A DNA stretch of 64,000 nucleotides from Streptomyces ferrugineus (GTDB taxonomy: Bacteria > Actinomycetota > Actinomycetes > Streptomycetales > Streptomycetaceae). Under the pieces are notes generated by a model, which was given only the letters and a program-made list of their open reading frames with translations, did not search any database and was not told where the DNA came from. The stretch covers positions 1,922,001 to 1,986,000 of the forward strand of contig NZ_CP063373.1 in assembly GCF_015160855.1 (NCBI RefSeq), written 5' to 3'. Both the position numbers and the translations under genes were made by a program. Below are positions 1 to 7,897 of this stretch, one piece after another. The stretch's first letter is position 1. Each line of letters begins with the position of its first letter.

Positions 1-201
1 AAGGGCTATCACGCGGGTGAGCATTTCTTCCCGGCATGTGACGTGGGAGAATCCGAGGTCCGTGCGAGTCTCGAGACGTTCGTGGGTGACGTCAAGGTGC
101 AGCGGCTCGAATCCGAGGCCGAAGTACGCGACGGATATTCCGGAATGATCGTCGCCTACGGCTGGCGCAGTAATTCGGACTCGATCGTTCCGATCGACTG
201 A
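1..201 (+). CDS. 3' end of a CDS, probably SCO2525-family SAM-dependent methyltransferase
   Basis: An open frame enters from the left edge and stops at TGA 199-201, giving 66 C-terminal residues that end in VPID. The visible part has no diagnostic motif. The methyltransferase assignment is synteny only: the genes that follow match, in order, the SCO2524, SCO2523, SCO2522 and SCO2521 families, and in S. coelicolor the neighbour is a methyltransferase (recalled, not searched). The gap of 95 bp to the next gene holds a palindrome array rather than a terminator. The N-terminal part lies outside the window, so the function cannot be confirmed here. Confidence 0.5.
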   Translation, partial: KGYHAGEHFFPACDVGESEVRASLETFVGDVKVQRLESEAEVRDGYSGMIVAYGWRSNSDSIVPID

Positions 202-204
202 TCA

Positions 205-239
205 GTGAATTTTCACAGCGATTCACGGTGAATCTTCAC
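205..239. promoter_or_regulatory. Palindrome array of GTGAA/TTCAC half-sites
   Basis: GTGAATTTTCAC (205-216) and GTGAATCTTCAC (228-239) are two copies of the palindrome GTGAA-N2-TTCAC with centres 23 bp apart, about two helical turns. Between and overlapping them, 220-234 forms a perfect 7-1-7 palindrome, GATTCAC-g-GTGAATC. The segment is AT-rich against its surroundings and lies between two co-directional genes. It looks like an operator for a dimeric regulator binding side by side. No regulator is assigned. Confidence 0.5.
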
Positions 240-296
240 AACTGAAGAGGGATATTCCTCGACCGATGGCAGTGCGGCCTGTGTGAGGGGCATGGG

Positions 297-2144
297 ATGC
301 AGATCAAGCCACGCCAGCATCTGCTGGACATCTGGCAGGGAATCGCCCGCCACTCTTTCGACGGGGGAGAGTGGGAGTGGGGCGAATGGGGCGGAGAGAG
401 CAGTGTGGCCGACGCCGAGCGGCTGCTCTGCCTGCTGTACCCGGCGACCGAGATCCCCGCGTTCCGGCTCGACGATCCCGACACCACCCAGGAGGACGTC
501 CAACAGGCCCTGAAGAAGGCGGGCGGTCGGCTGGACCTCCCGGTCAACATCGTCACGGCCGCGAGCGAGTTCATGCGCCGGCACACCGACGACAAGAGGC
601 CCACCTTCTACGGGGGTTCCTACTTCGGCTCGGCCGACCCGACCAGGGAGCTCACCGAGGAACAGCGCCAGGTCGGCGTGGTCGACTCCTTCTCCATGTC
701 GATCACCCTGTGCCTGGCCATCCTCGGCTTCCTCAAGGTCTACGAGACCCGGACCCGGCGCACCGACGTCCAGGAGACCATCGCCGAACTGCGCCAGGCC
801 ACCAGCAACCGGCTCACCGCCGCCATGGTGAGCCTGCTGCGCTCCTTCGTCGTCAACGTCTTCGACACCGACGCCCCCCAGGGCCGTACCCTCACCGAAC
901 TCCTCGGCCAGGGGCGGATGTCGCAGCGGCAGGTGCTGAACAAGTTCCAGAACCGCTTCCGCGCGCTGCGCGCGGCGCTGGTCGAGAGCGTCTTCCTCGG
1001 CATCGACGTCCAGGAAGGCCTCAAGGACGAGAGCCAGCTCTTCGAGTGCGGCTGGGCATGGAGCGCGGTGCAGGGCTCCCCCGAGGTCGAGACCAGCGAA
1101 CCCATCGGGCCGCAGCCCGACGGCATCGCCAAGGACGTGCCGTACCTGTACTTCACGGTGGTCGCCCTCGACGGTATCCAGGACCTGTTCTCCGACCGCA
1201 CCCTCACCCTCGGCCTGCTCAACACCGAACAGCAAAGGCTCGCCGAGGCGCTGCGACTGCGGTGGGAGCTGACCCAGCAGTACTGGTCCCGCATCGCCCG
1301 CTTCGACGACGAGCGCTGGCCCCTGGAGGACATTCCCTGGCGTACGACGGGACAGCGGCTGGAGTCCGAGTACTTCTCCCTCTCCGTCGCCGCCATCCTC
1401 GTGCACGACCTGATGCGCCGCCGGGCCACCGACGACGACCTGACCCGCACCGTCGGCATCATGGAGCGCCTCGCCGAGCGCGGCCGCATCACCAGCCGCA
1501 TGACCCAGGACGACCCGATGGTGCACCAGCTGCACAACGTCGGCGTCGCCCTGCCGTTGCAGGGCAGCGAGCGGCTCGGCCCGCCCATGACCTGGTCCAT
1601 GACCGACTTCTCCGCCCAGCTGCTGAAGCGCACCGTCCAGCTGTGCACCCTCTCGCGCAACCTCGCCTCGCACGACCGGCTGCTCAGACTGGCCGAGGAC
1701 ATCTTCGACCACATGTGGCGCCGGCGCATCCGCGACGGCGAGGGCGTCGGACTGTGGGACAACGTCCACGCCGCCTACCCCGAGGCGGAGATCCACAAGC
1801 GGCGCGTCCCGGTGTCGTGGAGCATCACCGAGCGGGTCACCGAGGTGATGGTCCAGGCCCACGACATGTACCGCCAGCCACCGATCCGCAGCCTCGAACT
1901 GACCGAACTGGCAAGGGCGTTGCTCAGCGAGTCCGCCCACCTCCTGGGCAACGAACAGATGGAACCCGCGCCCTCCGGCGACGGCCGGCACGGGATGCAG
2001 CTCAGAAACATCGAGGTCAAGTTGCGCCGCGCCCGCAGCCTCGTGGACGAACAGCCGGGTACGGCCTACGCGTTGACGCTCGACGTGCTGGGACAGCTCG
2101 ACTCGCTCGCCCGCGCCCGCGAAGCCGCGGACCGGGGAGTGTGA
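297..2144 (+). CDS. SCO2524-family protein, function unknown
   Basis: 615 residues, ATG with GAGGGG five bases upstream. The protein is soluble-looking, with no signal peptide or membrane segment, and largely helical with many charged residues. I recognise no catalytic motif. The first 60 residues are rich in Trp and acidic residues, and the last 50 look helical. It is followed after 3 bp by the P-loop gene, so the two are almost certainly co-transcribed and translated together. The family assignment comes from recalled similarity and gene order with the SCO2521-SCO2525 cluster. It may be the structural partner or effector of the ATPase next door, which is inference. Confidence 0.75.
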   Translation: MQIKPRQHLLDIWQGIARHSFDGGEWEWGEWGGESSVADAERLLCLLYPATEIPAFRLDDPDTTQEDVQQALKKAGGRLDLPVNIVTAASEFMRRHTDDKRPTFYGGSYFGSADPTRELTEEQRQVGVVDSFSMSITLCLAILGFLKVYETRTRRTDVQETIAELRQATSNRLTAAMVSLLRSFVVNVFDTDAPQGRTLTELLGQGRMSQRQVLNKFQNRFRALRAALVESVFLGIDVQEGLKDESQLFECGWAWSAVQGSPEVETSEPIGPQPDGIAKDVPYLYFTVVALDGIQDLFSDRTLTLGLLNTEQQRLAEALRLRWELTQQYWSRIARFDDERWPLEDIPWRTTGQRLESEYFSLSVAAILVHDLMRRRATDDDLTRTVGIMERLAERGRITSRMTQDDPMVHQLHNVGVALPLQGSERLGPPMTWSMTDFSAQLLKRTVQLCTLSRNLASHDRLLRLAEDIFDHMWRRRIRDGEGVGLWDNVHAAYPEAEIHKRRVPVSWSITERVTEVMVQAHDMYRQPPIRSLELTELARALLSESAHLLGNEQMEPAPSGDGRHGMQLRNIEVKLRRARSLVDEQPGTAYALTLDVLGQLDSLARAREAADRGV

Positions 2145-2147
2145 GCC

Positions 2148-3065
2148 GTGCTGATCTTCGCCGCCTCCGACAAAGGGGGCACGGGCCGCTCCGTCACGAG
2201 CGCCAACCTCGCCTACCACCGGGCGATGGCCGGGGACGACGTCTGCTACCTGGACTTCGACTTCGGCTCACCCACCGCGGCGGCCGTCTTCGACGTCGCC
2301 GACGCCCGCCAGGAGACCGAGGACCGCGGACTGCACGCCTACCTCATAGGCGAGGTCAGCGAACCGGCGCGGATCGACGTCTGGTCCGAGACCGAGCACC
2401 AGGTGCTGCGCTTCCCGCCGCCCGGCAGCGGCCGGCTGGTGCTGATGCCCGGCGACGTCAGCGGCGGCGAGTTCGCCATCAGCGGCGACAACCTGCGCCG
2501 CTGCGTCGATCTGCTGATGACGCTCTACTACGAGTTCGACCTGGTCGTCGTCGACCTCAGCGCCGGCCGCTCCTACGCCGTCGACATGGTCCTGGAGGCC
2601 ACCGCACGGCCCGAGATGCGCGAGGTCACGGCCCGCTGGCTGGTCTTCCACCGCTGGACCCGCCAGCATGTCGCCGCCGCCGCGAGCCTGGTCTTCGGCA
2701 AGCGCGGCATCGTCGCCGGCGGGGCCGAGCGCGGCCATGACGCGGAGGAGCTGCGGAACGCGATCCGCTTCGTACGGGCCGCCGTACCCGACCCGGAGTC
2801 ACCGCTGTGGTCCCAGGTCTCGCCCACCCAGTCGGCGTGGATGCGCAAGACCGACGGCGACCTCAAGCAGCTCGCCTCCACGCACGGCATCGGCTACAGC
2901 CAGGTCCTCGGCTCCGTACCGCTCGAACCGGTCCTGCAGTGGCGTGAGCAGCTCATCACCGACGAGGACGTGCTGGACAGCCAGATCGCCAACCAGGAGA
3001 CCTGGCAGGCGCTGAGCCAGCTCGCCGGACGGCTCACCGACGACAAGTACTGGGAGCAGGCGTGA
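2148..3065 (+). CDS. SCO2523-family variant P-loop (ParA/MinD-like) protein
   Basis: 305 residues, GTG start. The N-terminus carries a deviant Walker A of the ParA/MinD/SIMIBI type, DKGGTGRS (residues 8-15). The signature Lys9 of this ATPase class is kept, but the usual P-loop Lys before Ser is Arg14. A hydrophobic strand ending in Asp136 (VVVDLS) fits Walker B, and YLDFDFGSP (about residues 34-42) resembles the switch I region. These ATPases dimerise on a partner or on DNA or membrane. Arg in place of the P-loop Lys suggests nucleotide binding with slow or absent hydrolysis (inference). The 3' end overlaps the next start by 4 bp (GTGA), implying translational coupling. Confidence 0.82.
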   Translation: MLIFAASDKGGTGRSVTSANLAYHRAMAGDDVCYLDFDFGSPTAAAVFDVADARQETEDRGLHAYLIGEVSEPARIDVWSETEHQVLRFPPPGSGRLVLMPGDVSGGEFAISGDNLRRCVDLLMTLYYEFDLVVVDLSAGRSYAVDMVLEATARPEMREVTARWLVFHRWTRQHVAAAASLVFGKRGIVAGGAERGHDAEELRNAIRFVRAAVPDPESPLWSQVSPTQSAWMRKTDGDLKQLASTHGIGYSQVLGSVPLEPVLQWREQLITDEDVLDSQIANQETWQALSQLAGRLTDDKYWEQA

Positions 3066-4042
3066 GCGAAGCCGTGTTCCAGGAGACCACCGCTCAGCCG
3101 CGTACCCAGTCCGTGCCGCTGGCCCATCTCTCGCTGGAGCTCGGCCACCTCTACATGGAGGACTTCGAGGCGGGCCCCAAGCGGCTGGGCGAGCACTTCG
3201 CGGAGGTACGGGCCTGGGTGGACGCCGTGAACGCCTCCGCGGCCCGCCGCAGCGGGCGCCCCCGCGTCAGCACCTGCTTCCTCATCGACGACTACTTCAC
3301 CCGCTTCTCCACCCCGGCCGAGCTGATCCCGATGGTGCTCAAGGAGGCGGAGAAGGCCGGACTGGTCATCGACTACCTGGCCCGCGAGTCGGGCTGCGCG
3401 GTCGCGGACCGCATCGAACTCGCGGAATCCGTCATGCACCGCCTGGTCGAGTCACCGCCACCGGGCAGCTACGGCTCCCGCCCGCCCGTCAGCCAGACCG
3501 GCTGGCTCGCCAACGGCCAGCGCACGCCCTCGACGTCCCGCAGCGCCCTCGGCGAGGTCAAGGGCTGGGAGTCGCCCCAGGAGACCGCAGCCCGCAACCA
3601 CTCCATCTTCATGGACGTGGAGCTGTGGTCCGAGAAGGACGGACGGCGCCTGTGGTCCTGCCCGTTCCTGGCCGCCGTATGGCAACTGGCCAGGCTCGGC
3701 CTGTTACGGCACCTCGGCGAGCCCGTGCTGGTGCCGAAGCAGTGGGACGGCGAGGACTTCCCGCACGAGTGGGACCGGCTGCCACCGCTGATCAAGCTCA
3801 CCGACACCAAGGCCGCCTTCAGCGCCTACCGCACGTGCAGCCTGGTGCCGAACCGCTTCATCGCCGTCGAGGACGCCGTACGGCTCATCCTCGACCAGAT
3901 AGACGTCGACGCCGGAGCCCTGAAGCAGGTCGCCGAGCGGTCCGCGGGCGAGGGGATGCCGGTGCCGGCGGCCGTCGCACAGCGCGCCACCTACGTCTTC
4001 TACGAGGAGCCCGCGGACTCCTCCGAGGCCGAGGGGACCTGA
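3062..4042 (+). CDS. SCO2522-family protein, function unknown
   Basis: 326 residues, GTG start overlapping the upstream stop. There is no signal peptide or membrane segment. A motif SRPPVSQTGWLANGQ near residue 140 and the run VSTCFLIDDYFTRF near residue 68 look like conserved enzyme-like cores, but I cannot place them in a fold. The gene sits between the P-loop protein and the SCO2521-like gene with 1 bp to its neighbour. The tight packing implies a fixed stoichiometric role in the same complex or pathway (inference). Confidence 0.75.
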   Translation: MSEAVFQETTAQPRTQSVPLAHLSLELGHLYMEDFEAGPKRLGEHFAEVRAWVDAVNASAARRSGRPRVSTCFLIDDYFTRFSTPAELIPMVLKEAEKAGLVIDYLARESGCAVADRIELAESVMHRLVESPPPGSYGSRPPVSQTGWLANGQRTPSTSRSALGEVKGWESPQETAARNHSIFMDVELWSEKDGRRLWSCPFLAAVWQLARLGLLRHLGEPVLVPKQWDGEDFPHEWDRLPPLIKLTDTKAAFSAYRTCSLVPNRFIAVEDAVRLILDQIDVDAGALKQVAERSAGEGMPVPAAVAQRATYVFYEEPADSSEAEGT

Positions 4043-4043
4043 G

Positions 4044-5018
4044 ATGACGGCGGCCCACGGACAACCGGCGCGTTCGGTCCTCGCCTGCGGCGAGGTGCGC
4101 ACCTGTCTGCTGCCGTCCTTCCAGGCGCTGGACGCCCGGGCCGCCGCCCAGGTGCTCAGGCTGCGGGCCGACGAACCCGTCCGGGTCTCCGAACGGCCCT
4201 CCCTGCACGCCCTGTCCCCCGAGATCCTGACCGGAGTGGACTGCCGGCTGCCCGCCGCCAACGGCTCCAGGGTCAGGGCCGTCGGTACGGTGGTGGCGCG
4301 CGCGGCGCTGACCGAGGGCCGGCTGCTGCAGTCGACGGCGTACTTCAGCCTCCCCGCAGCCGGCCCCGACACGCGCCGCCCCTGGGGCCAGTACCTCGTG
4401 CGCCCCGGCCTGGTGGAGCCCTTCGGCAAGCTGCCCCAACAGGCCACGGCGGAGGGCGTGCTGCGCGGGGCGCGGCGCGGTGAGCTCGACCTCGGGATGA
4501 TCGCCGAGGGCCTGCTGGCCGGGCTCCGGCGCCATGCGCTGCTGGATCGCCGGGTGCCCTTCAAGTCCAGCCCCACCAGGCTGCGCTGGGTGGCTCGGCG
4601 CACCTTTGACGGCGAGCGGGCGGCGCTGGTGAACTTCACGCTGGCCGAGGGCGGCCTGCGCACCATGGAGCTACGGCTGCCCGAGCACATCCCGGCCGCC
4701 GCGGCGGCGGGCCTGTGCGAGGATCTCGCCCTGCACGACTGGCTTTTGACGACCGTTCAGCACATGCTTGACAACAGCAGGCTCGGTGCGGCGGACGGGC
4801 CTTCCGTGGTCGAGGCGCTGCATCCGGTCGTCGTACATCTGCTGCATCTGTGGATGCCACGCGCGCACGTGGACCCCGCGCTGGGGCACCTGTGGGACGT
4901 GCTGGAAGACAAACCCGGCTTCTCCCGCCAGTGGGAGAACCTGAGCCGGCGCATCAGAGACCGACTCGCCCTCCAGGCCGTGGCGACGCCGCACCAGGCG
5001 CTCAGCGACGCGCGTTGA
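4044..5018 (+). CDS. SCO2521-family protein, function unknown
   Basis: 324 residues, ATG one base after the previous stop. Soluble, Arg- and Leu-rich, without signal peptide. Recognisable blocks are LACGEVRTCLLPSFQALD near the N-terminus and LLDRRVPFKSSPTRLRWVAR near residue 170, typical of this uncharacterised actinobacterial family as I remember it. No catalytic signature is evident. The gene is fourth in a row of tightly spaced co-directional genes and is followed after 40 bp by the membrane protein gene. Confidence 0.75.
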   Translation: MTAAHGQPARSVLACGEVRTCLLPSFQALDARAAAQVLRLRADEPVRVSERPSLHALSPEILTGVDCRLPAANGSRVRAVGTVVARAALTEGRLLQSTAYFSLPAAGPDTRRPWGQYLVRPGLVEPFGKLPQQATAEGVLRGARRGELDLGMIAEGLLAGLRRHALLDRRVPFKSSPTRLRWVARRTFDGERAALVNFTLAEGGLRTMELRLPEHIPAAAAAGLCEDLALHDWLLTTVQHMLDNSRLGAADGPSVVEALHPVVVHLLHLWMPRAHVDPALGHLWDVLEDKPGFSRQWENLSRRIRDRLALQAVATPHQALSDAR

Positions 5019-5058
5019 GGGGCGGCAACCGAATTCCATACCCGACGGGGGACACGAC

Positions 5059-5967
5059 ATGAGCGGAGCGTCATTAGGAGCGGGGAACCACGGGGCGGCC
5101 GTACCGCAGGTTCAGAACTCGCGCAGTGCGAAGGTCTTCCTCAGAGTGCTGGTGGCGGGCCTGGCCGGCGCGGCGACCTTCGTCCTCAGCGGTCTGCTGA
5201 ACCAGGAGGACGACAACCTGTGGGAGTGGACGATGTCCATCGTCCTCGGCTGTGCGGTGCTGATCGTGCAGTACCTCGTGGCCTTCGGGGAACGGTTCGA
5301 GAAGGTCGACCGGCGCTTCAACGAGATCCTCGCCGCGACCACGCTGTTCAGCCAGGTCGACGGCTCCGTGCTGCGCTCCGACGAGGTGACCCGGCTGGTC
5401 CTCGGCTACACCAAGGTCCGTGAGTCGGGCGGCGACATCGCACAGGCCTTCGCCGAGAAGGAACTGGGCCGCCTCGCCAAGATGATGGAAGGGCTCGGCA
5501 GCGGCAGCGCGGACTGCCCCGGCGAGAACCACGAGTGGCTGATCGACATCACCGACTGCGTCAAGATGACCCTCGACGCCACCAGCACCTCGGTGGACCG
5601 GGAGTTCTGGACCAGCGGGCCCGCCGAGCGGTACCTCGCCGCGCAGGAGAAGGCGATCAAGCGGCGGGGCGTGGAGATCCGGCGGCTGTTCGTCGTACGG
5701 GACGCGAACGAGGTCACGCCGGAACTGGAAGCACTGTGCGAGAGCCATCGCCGGCGGGGCATCGAGGCGCGGATCGCGGTGCGGTCACCCGAGTCCAACC
5801 CCAAGGTGAACGACTTCATCATCTTCGACGGCGAGCTGTGCTACGAGACCCAGCCGGACCTCGAGTCCAACCCCGACGGGACCCTGCTGAGGGCCGAGCC
5901 GGAGCATGTCGAGGACCGCGTCACCCAGTTCACGGAACTGTGGGCGGAGACTTCAGAGACGGCGTGA
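5059..5967 (+). CDS. Membrane-anchored protein with DUF6879/PLD-like C-terminal domain
   Basis: 302 residues, ATG with GGGGGA upstream. Two hydrophobic segments (about residues 28-48 and 56-76) form a hairpin anchor. They are followed by a cytoplasmic helical part and a C-terminal domain with the pattern RRGVEIRRLFVVRD ... RRGIEARIAV ... NDFIIFDGELCYET, which resembles the DUF6879 or phospholipase-D-like sensor fold. I do not see an HKD catalytic motif, so it is probably a binding or regulatory domain. It closes the SCO2521-2525-type cluster and could tether it to the membrane (inference). Confidence 0.7.
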   Translation: MSGASLGAGNHGAAVPQVQNSRSAKVFLRVLVAGLAGAATFVLSGLLNQEDDNLWEWTMSIVLGCAVLIVQYLVAFGERFEKVDRRFNEILAATTLFSQVDGSVLRSDEVTRLVLGYTKVRESGGDIAQAFAEKELGRLAKMMEGLGSGSADCPGENHEWLIDITDCVKMTLDATSTSVDREFWTSGPAERYLAAQEKAIKRRGVEIRRLFVVRDANEVTPELEALCESHRRRGIEARIAVRSPESNPKVNDFIIFDGELCYETQPDLESNPDGTLLRAEPEHVEDRVTQFTELWAETSETA

Positions 5968-5994
5968 GGGGGGTATCGACGCCGGGCCGTAGCG

Positions 5995-6320
5995 GGCGGC
6001 CGGGGCGCCTCACCGGCGGCGGCCGGCCGGCCCAGTTCGCGCAGGTTGGTGCCGAGTCCGGCGAGGGCGGCGGCGTGGCCGTGCCGGTCGCCGATGTCCG
6101 CGCACAGCCGCTCGGCCTGCCGGAAGTAGTCCTGGGCCTCGGCGTACCGGTCCTGTTCGAAGCGCAACTGCCCCAGTCCGATGAGCAACAGTGTCTCGCC
6201 GGAGCGGTCCTCGGCGCGGCGGGCGGCGGCGAGGGCCGCGTCGTGGCTGCGCCACCAGGCGCCCGCGCCGTCCACGAGGGCGTCGGCGGGCCCCAGTAAC
6301 CGGTACTCCAGTCCCGCGCT
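5995..6320 (-). pseudogene. Remnant of a TPR-containing regulator
   Basis: Reading leftwards from about 6311, the minus strand encodes roughly 100 residues of tetratricopeptide type (RYAEAQDYFRQAERL, HAAALAGLGTNLREL), as at the C-terminus of SARP/AfsR-like or NB-ARC regulators. No upstream DNA-binding or ATPase domain exists, and the frame runs out into low-quality sequence antisense to the preceding gene. No ribosome site is evident at the candidate start. I read it as a gene fragment left by deletion. Confidence 0.45.
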
Positions 6321-6519
6321 AGCGGTCGATGAGGGTGCCAATGAACTCCGTCCAGGCGGGGGCGGGGATGAGGAGTACGGGGCTGTCCGAGGCGAGTTTG
6401 GAGTCTCGGACGGGGATGATGCCGGGGACTTCGTCGGCTACCTCGACGCAGTTGCCTCCGTTGCCGTCGCTGTACGTGCTCTTGCGCCAGCTCGCGTTGT
6501 TCAGGTCGTACTCGCGCAT
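6319..6519 (-). CDS. DUF397 domain protein
   Basis: 66 residues with the DUF397 pattern: W-RKSTYSDGNGGNCVEVAD, then VRDSK and a final AWTEFI. DUF397 genes typically lie next to XRE regulators with a DUF5753 domain in Streptomyces, in loci related to whiJ/abaA, where the small protein is thought to counteract the regulator. Here it overlaps the end of the XRE gene upstream by 19 bp, so the pair is translationally linked. Its partner is the gene at 6501-7334. Confidence 0.9.
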   Translation of the reverse strand: MREYDLNNASWRKSTYSDGNGGNCVEVADEVPGIIPVRDSKLASDSPVLLIPAPAWTEFIGTLIDR

Positions 6520-7334
6520 CGTCTGAAGTCCTCCGCCGCCGACTCGATCAGGGCCAGGGACGCCTCCGGCGACAGCGCGGCGGCCCTGAGCAGATCGTAT
6601 GCCGCGTACGCGCGCTTCACCACAGCCGGATCGTCCAGCAGATTCCCCGAATACACGGCTTCTGTATAGGCCGTTGGCGGAGCGTCATCGAACTCCATGA
6701 GTCGCAGGTCCCCGGTCATGAGGGCGTACGCCCCAGCCGCGTACGGCAACACCTGGACCAGCACCGTTCGCTCCCGTGCCATCGCCGCCACGCGCTCCAG
6801 TTGCTCCGCCATCACCGCCGGGCCGCCCACCGGGATGCGGAGCACGTTCTCGTGCAGCACGACCCAGTACACGGGCCGTGTAGCGTCCTTGAGGATGTGC
6901 TGCCGCTCCAGTCGGCCGGATACCTTGTCGTTGATGTACTCGTCCGTCGCGAACGCGTTCATCGCCAGCGTTACCGCACGCGCGTACCCCGCCGTCTGCA
7001 ACAAGCCCGGCACCAGCGCGGGCGCGAACTCGCAGATCTTCGTCGCCAGCCGCTCCAGCTCCGCCGCCTTGGCGAAGTAGTCCGCGTACCGCTTGTCGCT
7101 GATGAGCCGCTTCCAGAGCCGCTCGAAAAAACCGTCGGTTTGTAGCACCTCGTCAATCCGCTGGGCGACATCCAATTGCGGCTTTCGAATTGCCTGTTCG
7201 AACTGGCCGATATAGCCCCCGGACACGAAGACCCGCGCCCCCAGTTCCACTTGTGTGAGCCCCGCGTTCTCCCGGCGCCGCTTCAGCTCACTTCCGAAGA
7301 ACTCCCAGGCCGCCATCCGTGAACCGTTGGCCAT
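6501..7334 (-). CDS. XRE-family regulator with DUF5753 domain
   Basis: 277 residues. An N-terminal helix-turn-helix (about residues 10-65, LKRRRENAGLTQVELGARV) is followed by the DUF5753 domain with its hallmark PGLLQTAGYARAV and an RQHIL stretch. I chose the ATG at 7334 (MANGSRMAAWEFFGSEL) because it follows GGGGGTT and gives the usual family length. An extended frame upstream lacks support. It forms a whiJ-type pair with the DUF397 gene and is divergent from two small genes. Its GC is lower than the core genes nearby, consistent with a mobile accessory locus. Confidence 0.9.
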   Translation of the reverse strand: MANGSRMAAWEFFGSELKRRRENAGLTQVELGARVFVSGGYIGQFEQAIRKPQLDVAQRIDEVLQTDGFFERLWKRLISDKRYADYFAKAAELERLATKICEFAPALVPGLLQTAGYARAVTLAMNAFATDEYINDKVSGRLERQHILKDATRPVYWVVLHENVLRIPVGGPAVMAEQLERVAAMARERTVLVQVLPYAAGAYALMTGDLRLMEFDDAPPTAYTEAVYSGNLLDDPAVVKRAYAAYDLLRAAALSPEASLALIESAAEDFRRCASTT

Positions 7335-7448
7335 AACCAACCCCCTTACCCTGCCCCGCACTTGTAGAGCACAGACTCCTGCCGAGTGTAGACATCGCAG
7401 GTCACCATGGAGATGGAAAGCGTAAAACCCAAAATGGAGGGGAGTCAG

Positions 7449-7655
7449 GTGACGGCACGACACTCGGCGCGCTGCGTCGAAGAAGCGGAGGAAGCAGTGA
7501 AGGAATTGCGGGCGGCACTGGAGAAGGCAGGAATTACGCTTCCGACACTCCGGATCGATCCGGCGAGTCTTGCGCGTGAGGCTCCTTGCCCGCTCGTCGA
7601 ATTGGGTCGTTGCTCCGTCGAGGCCGCGCAGCGCCTCGCGGCGGTGTTGCGATGA
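7449..7655 (+). CDS. Small hypothetical protein, 68 aa
   Basis: The GTG at 7449 follows a good ribosome site (GGAGGGGAG). An ATG at 7407 in the same frame would add 14 residues but has no such site. The product is a mostly helical acidic protein (EEAEEAVKELRAALEKAG) ending in a Cys-containing PCPLVELGRCSVEAAQRLA segment. I do not recognise a family. It is transcribed away from the XRE gene and overlaps the next gene by 4 bp (ATGA), so the two small proteins are co-translated. Confidence 0.7.
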   Translation: MTARHSARCVEEAEEAVKELRAALEKAGITLPTLRIDPASLAREAPCPLVELGRCSVEAAQRLAAVLR

Positions 7656-7867
7656 AGCCACCGATCGGCGCCTATGTGGTCGACACTCGTTCGGGTCGGA
7701 TCGGTGTCGTGATGGGGCATGAGGGGCCGTATGTGCAGCTGAGGCCGTACGGCGGCGGCAAGGAGTGGGACGCCGAGCCGGCGACCGTACGCACGGCCAC
7801 GCCCGCCGAGCGGCTGCGCGCGGCGACGGCGTACGCGAACGCACGGAGCCGGGGTGAGGTTCCTTGA
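7652..7867 (+). CDS. Small hypothetical protein, 71 aa
   Basis: ATG overlapping the preceding stop. The sequence KPPIGAYVVDTRSGRIGVVMGHEGPYVQLRP looks like a small SH3/KOW-like beta-barrel, and the WDAEPATVR segment fits a common Streptomyces small-protein family often found beside XRE/DUF397 loci (recalled). No enzyme motif. Probably part of the same accessory locus as the XRE regulator. Confidence 0.7.
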   Translation: MKPPIGAYVVDTRSGRIGVVMGHEGPYVQLRPYGGGKEWDAEPATVRTATPAERLRAATAYANARSRGEVP

Positions 7868-7897
7868 GGTGAGGGCGGGCGCATAGGGTGCGGCGGC

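Noticed and set aside
213..2219. 668-codon open frame on the minus strand opposite the SCO2524-like gene
   Set aside because: Composition (G, V, L, H, D repeats) is typical of the antisense of a high-GC gene; the plus-strand gene has a ribosome site and coupled neighbours.
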